A stretch of DNA of 25,545 bases from CAZCAQ01 sp964540135 (GTDB lineage: Bacteria; Patescibacteriota; WWE3; UBA101185; UBA10185). The translations under genes were made by a program, and so were the position numbers. The notes under the pieces are model-generated. The model was not told where the DNA came from. It made no database searches and worked only from the letters and a program-made list of their open reading frames with translations. Positions 21,986-25,545 of this stretch are shown here, piece after piece (the stretch's first letter is position 1; each line of letters begins with the position of its first letter). Where the stretch lies: NCBI GenBank assembly GCA_964540135.1, contig CAZILK010000014.1, positions 1 to 25,545 on the forward strand. Direction: 5' to 3'.

Positions 21986-22545
21986 ACTTTTATTCCCTTA
22001 ACTACTTTTCGCAATACTTCAGCTTCGTACCGACAATCTCCGAGAGCATCGTGACGGTCTGTAGTCGGTGGCACTTTTAAATGTTTGGCGACATCTTCTA
22101 AAGAAAAGCCAACAAACCTTTTTTTATTGGTTAATTTACCTTTTTTTGCCATAAATGTGTAAAAAAGTGGCCAGATATTGAAAGTGTGGTATTCAAAAGG
22201 ATATTTCATTTTAGCTGTGCGGTAAGCAGCTGGGAGGAAAATAATATCAAGATTTCCGCCATACATTGTTGGGAGTACATTGTTACCAAACGTTTTGTTA
22301 AAGGATTTAAGAACGGATTTTAAGTCTGGGGCGTTTTTTAAATCATCCCAGGTGATATTGCAAACAGCCATTGATTCTGGATCCCTGCGTTTCCAAAACC
22401 TTGGTTTAATATATGATGAAAAAGATTTTTTCTCCTTCAAAGTTTTTTTATCCAATAACACTGCAGCCAATTGTATTACTTCGTGCTTAGTAACATCTGT
22501 TCCAGTCATCTCCATATCTAGCAGTAAAAGATCTTTATTAAACAT
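21982..22545 (-). CDS. DEDDh-type exonuclease (oligoribonuclease-like)
   Basis: A 187-residue 3'-5' exonuclease-fold protein. All five DEDDh residues are visible: D10 and E12 in LLLLDMEMTGTD, D100 in GGNLDIIFL, H165 and D170 in DRHDALGDC. It could degrade short oligoribonucleotides or proofread DNA ends; the substrate cannot be told. It overlaps fmt by 4 nt and starts 2 nt after the stop of a degenerate paralog, so it is part of the def-fmt operon. The length resembles oligoribonuclease (about 180) more than DNA polymerase proofreading subunits. Confidence 0.85.
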   Translation of the reverse strand: MFNKDLLLLDMEMTGTDVTKHEVIQLAAVLLDKKTLKEKKSFSSYIKPRFWKRRDPESMAVCNITWDDLKNAPDLKSVLKSFNKTFGNNVLPTMYGGNLDIIFLPAAYRTAKMKYPFEYHTFNIWPLFYTFMAKKGKLTNKKRFVGFSLEDVAKHLKVPPTTDRHDALGDCRYEAEVLRKVVKGIKV

Positions 22546-22547
22546 AT

Positions 22548-23081
22548 TTATCCGTTAATGATTTTTTTAAAAACATTACCTGTTAACCGAGCTCTTTCCA
22601 AAGCGTCGTTAGGTTTATTTAATTTTAAATTGAAGTGATTAGCTAATGTGTTAAGAGTAGGTATTTTTTTGAGACCAGCATGCAAGCTGTAAATATAACT
22701 AAGTGACCAAATATCAAGAAGATGTTTATCGTAGTTAAATGGGGTAAGAGTTTTTTTGAAAGCTGACCTAAGGAAGAGATAATTCTGAACCGATTGAGTG
22801 GTAAGTAAAGGTTCATAACCAAAAGTGGTTACAAAGTTTTTTATGACTTCGTTTATCTTGGGACTTTTTCTTAAGGTATCAAAAGGTATGCCTAATTGAT
22901 TTGCATGGTCCATAATCGTACCATCCAAAAAACTTACCTTGATGTAACCGTTAAAGTTATTTTTTTCTAAGAGACTGTCTTTATCTAGTAGAACAGCCCC
23001 AAGTTGGATAATGTGATCTCGATTTGGATCCGTGCCAGTTGTTTCGATTTGAAAGACTAGGATGTCTTTAATTAATTTCAT
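22548..23081 (-). CDS. catalytically degenerate DEDDh exonuclease paralog
   Basis: A 177-residue protein that aligns end to end with its downstream neighbour, including EMTGTD-like ETTGTD, IQLGAVLLDK and DIWSLSYIY. The catalytic residues are mostly lost. D10 is Q11, E12 is kept as E13, D100 is N100, H165 is N158, and D170 is R163. It therefore keeps the fold but should not cleave. The reading frame is intact, so it looks like a maintained pseudoenzyme, perhaps an RNA-binding or heterodimer partner. No ribosome binding site is obvious; about 60 nt separate it from def. Confidence 0.8.
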   Translation of the reverse strand: MKLIKDILVFQIETTGTDPNRDHIIQLGAVLLDKDSLLEKNNFNGYIKVSFLDGTIMDHANQLGIPFDTLRKSPKINEVIKNFVTTFGYEPLLTTQSVQNYLFLRSAFKKTLTPFNYDKHLLDIWSLSYIYSLHAGLKKIPTLNTLANHFNLKLNKPNDALERARLTGNVFKKIING

Positions 23082-23142
23082 TTTTCTGTTTCAATCTATC
23101 GTTTAATAGTAGACGCTCGGTTAGGAATAAAGAGTATGTATT

Positions 23143-23634
23143 CTAGTCTTTATATTTCTTTAATAATTCTTTGCCTGTGGTAACTTCAGTAAATTTATCT
23201 ATAATTAATGTTTTATTTAAATGATCGATTTCGTGTTGCAGGACTCTTGCTAGGAAAGTGTCGTCCGTGATTACAAATTTTTCACCTTCTAGATTGTATG
23301 CTTCCATGGTAATTTTTTTAGGACGTTTAACCTTTCCAAATACTCCAGGCATAGATAGGCATCCTTCTTCCATTTCCACTTCTTCTTTTGAAGTTTGGGT
23401 GATGGTTGGATTAATAATTGGAAAGGCTGGTAAACCCATTTCTTCTAAAAAGATTATTGCCATATTCAGATTCTGTCCTACTTGTGGGGCGGCTAGACCA
23501 ACACCATCGGCTGCTTGGCAAGTAGAAATCATATTCTTTACCAATCGCAAAAGTTCTTTATTAGCTGGTAGCTGTAAAGATTTCGTAGGAGTACGCAATA
23601 CTTTTGCGGGAAGTTTTGAAATAGGTAAAATCAT
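23143..23634 (-). CDS. def: peptide deformylase
   Basis: A 163-residue metallo-hydrolase that removes the formyl group from nascent proteins. Motif I is GVGLAAPQVG (44-53), motif II EEGCLSMPG with C92, and motif III QHEIDHL with H134, E135 and H138; the three ligands and catalytic Glu are intact. Length is normal. It overlaps the upstream small gene by 4 nt (ATGA) and is followed by the exonuclease pair and fmt, the enzyme whose product it processes. Confidence 0.95.
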   Translation of the reverse strand: MILPISKLPAKVLRTPTKSLQLPANKELLRLVKNMISTCQAADGVGLAAPQVGQNLNMAIIFLEEMGLPAFPIINPTITQTSKEEVEMEEGCLSMPGVFGKVKRPKKITMEAYNLEGEKFVITDDTFLARVLQHEIDHLNKTLIIDKFTEVTTGKELLKKYKD

Positions 23635-23915
23635 TTCGTGGGAGTTTTAGGATTTTCTTGGTTATATTTTTTTATAAGATACGCAAACAGTTTTCCCTTA
23701 TTGGTTACGTTTTGTCCTTCTAGTACTTGTCCTGCAAGTCTACGTAAGACTGGAGCTGGCATTGTGGTCGCCATCTTTAAGTAAAATCCAAAGTGGGTTG
23801 GATCACTTAGCATGTTCGCAAGTTCATCGGCCAAAACGTGTGCTGCTGAGTGCAGTTTTGGGTCTTTTTTCTTAGGAAAACTTTTATCTTTTGCTAAGTT
23901 TTTCAATGAATCCAT
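23631..23915 (-). CDS. small hypothetical protein, first gene of the def operon
   Basis: A 94-residue, basic, mostly helical protein. Segments include HSAAHVLADELANMLSDPTHFGFYLKMA and LRRLAGQVLEGQNVTNKGKLFAYLIKKY. The second region resembles the small fragments found beside def in related small-genome bacteria, but I cannot name a family. It overlaps def by 4 nt, so it is co-translated. The ATG at 23915 coincides with the predicted transcript start, so it would be leaderless. Confidence 0.6.
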   Translation of the reverse strand: MDSLKNLAKDKSFPKKKDPKLHSAAHVLADELANMLSDPTHFGFYLKMATTMPAPVLRRLAGQVLEGQNVTNKGKLFAYLIKKYNQENPKTPTK

Positions 23916-23919
23916 GCGT

Positions 23920-23960
23920 TTATTATAGCTGGAATTTTTAACCTTTTCCAGCTATAATAA
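23920..23960. promoter_or_regulatory. symmetric divergent promoter on a perfect 15-bp inverted repeat
   Basis: TTATTATAGCTGGAA (23920-23934) is repeated inverted at 23946-23960 around an 11-nt centre. Each arm contains a TATAAT box, at 23953-23958 on + and 23927-23922 on -. The starts fall at or within one base of the ATGs at 23966 (+) and 23915 (-). Both mRNAs should be leaderless and could share one regulator. Confidence 0.8.
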
Positions 23961-23965
23961 CTGAT

Positions 23966-24820
23966 ATGCGTAATAAGATTTTTATCACTTTTTTAATTGT
24001 TGGTTTTGTGGCCGTCGCTTTTTTAGAAGGCTTTCCGGCTCGAATTAACCAATGGGTTAAAGACGAAAAAGTTTGGCAGAATTTTTTAAAAAAAGTTCCT
24101 GAACCAGAATCTTTGCCTGGACCTTTGCGTGGTCCTTTAGATTTTGCTGAAACAAATCTTACTGTAGATGGAGTTGTGTCGGAAACAAACAAACACAGAG
24201 AAGAACTTGGTAGAAACCCTCTTCACATAAATAAAAAACTTAACTTAGCTGCACAAGCAAAATTAGATGATATGTTTAGACAGCAGTATTTTGAACATGA
24301 ATCTCCAGATGGGAAAAGACCAGCCGATGTAATAAAAGCAGCAGGTTACGAGTACATAGTTGTCGGTGAAAACTTAGCTTTAGGAAATTACAAGAATGAT
24401 GAACTCTTGGTGCAGGCTTGGATGGATAGTCCAGGTCATAGAGCTAATATTATTGATGTAAAGTTTAGTGAAATAGGAGTAGCAGTTGGAAAAGGTACTT
24501 ACCAAGGTAGGGAAGTCTGGCTGGCTGTGCAAGAGTTTGGTTCACCACTTTCAAACTGCCCTGCTCCAGGTGCAAACCAGAAAGCACAAATTGAACAGAA
24601 CCGAAATACAATCTCAAAGTTAGAATCAGAACTGGCCACAGAAAAGAAAAGGATTGACTCTGGCTATTATGTACGTCAGGAAGATTACAACGAAGCTGTT
24701 GCTGCTTATAACGAAAAAGCAATCAGATTGAATAAGTTAATCGATGACACTAAAGATTTGGTAGGGGAATATAATGACGGTGTTTCAGATTTTAATGAGT
24801 GTTTAGAAAACAATGTTTAA
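23966..24820 (+). CDS. secreted CAP (SCP-like) domain protein
   Basis: A 284-residue protein with an N-terminal signal anchor (about 4-22), a Pro-rich linker, a CAP domain and a coiled-coil tail. CAP motifs are visible: VSETNKHREELGRNPL (about 72-87), AQAKLDDMFRQQYFEHESPDG with a cavity His, VGENLALG, and AWMDSPGHRANIID. Bacterial CAP proteins are secreted with poorly known roles, sometimes lipid or peptidoglycan binding. The C-terminal 80 residues (about 205-275) are heptad-like. It overlaps the glycosyltransferase gene by 8 nt. Confidence 0.85.
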   Translation: MRNKIFITFLIVGFVAVAFLEGFPARINQWVKDEKVWQNFLKKVPEPESLPGPLRGPLDFAETNLTVDGVVSETNKHREELGRNPLHINKKLNLAAQAKLDDMFRQQYFEHESPDGKRPADVIKAAGYEYIVVGENLALGNYKNDELLVQAWMDSPGHRANIIDVKFSEIGVAVGKGTYQGREVWLAVQEFGSPLSNCPAPGANQKAQIEQNRNTISKLESELATEKKRIDSGYYVRQEDYNEAVAAYNEKAIRLNKLIDDTKDLVGEYNDGVSDFNECLENNV

Positions 24821-25545
24821 GCAAGTAACTGTTGGAACACTAAAACTCAACCCTATTACAAAACCTGCGCTACTTTCAGAACTTAAAGAGCGCATTAGTT
24901 CTGGTAAAAAGACATTTCTAACAACACTATATTCAGAATTTTTGTACCACAGTTTACGACATAGAGACATAAAAGATATGTTAGATAAGGCAGATTTAGC
25001 CATCGCAGATGGCATAGGAATTTTGTGGGCAGATTATTTCTTAAGCCGTCCGTTTAGTGTTTCAAATTATTATCTAAAAATTATTCAAGCATGGTGGCAG
25101 GTAGTTTATACTGGCGCCAGTATTTTGTTTTACCCAAAAAACTTATACCAAACTTTTCCTGAAAAGATTGTTGGTGCAGATTTGTTTTGGGATTTAGCAA
25201 AGTTGGCAGATGAAAATAATCTCTCGGTTTATTTATTAGGTGGCTATGACGATACTCCACTGATTGTTAAACAGAAATTGCTTAAGCAATTTCCTAACTT
25301 AAACATTGTTGGGGTGAATAATAAGACTCCTCACGATACAGCAGAAATTAAAGCAGAAATTAATTTACTAAAGCCAGATATGGTTTTAGTGGCTTTTGGT
25401 CCGCTTGTACAAGAAAAGTGGATCGTCGCAAATTTAGAGAATTTGGATATAAAGTTTGTGGTTGGTTTGGGTGGCACTTTTGATTATGTGGCTGGTAAAA
25501 AAAGCGTACCACCAAGATTTGTAAGAAAGGTCGGTTTGGAGTGGT
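24813..25545 (+). CDS. WecG/TagA/CpsF-family glycosyltransferase, C-terminally cut by window end
   Basis: The 244 residues present match the WecG/TagA/CpsF family, which adds N-acetylmannosamine(-uronate) or similar sugars to lipid-linked carriers for wall or capsule polymers. ADGIGILWADYF includes the catalytic Asp region, and KPDMVLVAFGPLVQEKWI and GGTFDYVAGKKSVPP then RFVRKVGLEW are conserved. The ATG at 24813 overlaps the CAP gene end. The protein continues past 25545. It fits the cell-surface theme of the region. Confidence 0.88.
   Translation, partial: MFKQVTVGTLKLNPITKPALLSELKERISSGKKTFLTTLYSEFLYHSLRHRDIKDMLDKADLAIADGIGILWADYFLSRPFSVSNYYLKIIQAWWQVVYTGASILFYPKNLYQTFPEKIVGADLFWDLAKLADENNLSVYLLGGYDDTPLIVKQKLLKQFPNLNIVGVNNKTPHDTAEIKAEINLLKPDMVLVAFGPLVQEKWIVANLENLDIKFVVGLGGTFDYVAGKKSVPPRFVRKVGLEW

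Overview
The window looks like a chromosomal segment of a small-genome, AT-rich bacterium, most likely from the Patescibacteria/CPR. This is inferred from gene content and style: short genes, a VLG-ST-LPxTG type surface protein, a bacterial SET protein, many starts with no Shine-Dalgarno or no leader at all, and largely hypothetical neighbours. No rRNA or other lineage marker is present beyond the last codons of ribosomal protein S9. TGA is used as a stop (for example at 11473, 12747 and 18823), so the code is standard. No CRISPR array, insertion sequence or prophage was seen.

Layout. 1-54: end of rpsI. 105-1739: a two-gene unit of a tiny membrane protein and an SPFH/band-7 protein. 1751-2239 (-): DUF1761 membrane protein. 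2371-6880: a 1,470-residue secreted multidomain adhesin-like protein with an LPRTG sorting signal. 6945-7500 (-): a small hypothetical protein and a stand-alone tRNA-like RNA locus with its own promoter and terminator. 7550-8697: a sortase-family protein whose catalytic Cys is replaced by Ser, then an HU-type DNA-binding protein. 8732-9178 (-): a stand-alone response regulator. 9210-13827: trpS, a heme-dioxygenase (TDO/PrnB-like) protein, a T-box riboswitch, a short GCS2-type ligase and an AstE/aspartoacylase-like deacylase. 13831-16240: SET protein, EamA transporter and DUF2156 acyltransferase. 16244-18823: a membrane sensor-like protein, a 98-residue protein and a GAF histidine kinase. 18836-21107: YjbQ/UPF0047 protein, a multi-helix membrane protein and MltG. 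23915-21089 (-): an operon of a small hypothetical protein, peptide deformylase, two tandem DEDDh exonuclease-like proteins (one catalytically dead) and Fmt. 23966-25545 (+): a CAP-domain secreted protein and a partial WecG/TagA glycosyltransferase.

Themes. Cell-surface construction recurs (LPRTG protein, sortase-like protein, MltG, CAP protein, TagA, DUF2156), as does N-terminal formyl-Met metabolism (Def and Fmt). The trpS to AstE stretch looks like a small amino-acid-linked pathway, with a T-box predicted here to sense a tRNA with discriminator A73, most likely tRNA-Thr. Promoters repeatedly show extended -10 boxes placed exactly one start distance upstream of the ATG, implying leaderless mRNAs. 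The least explained element is the tRNA-like RNA at 7427-7497. Its anticodon region is perfectly complementary over 15 nt to a sequence about 85 nt downstream on the same strand, and that second sequence lies at the predicted 5' end of a possible short RNA.
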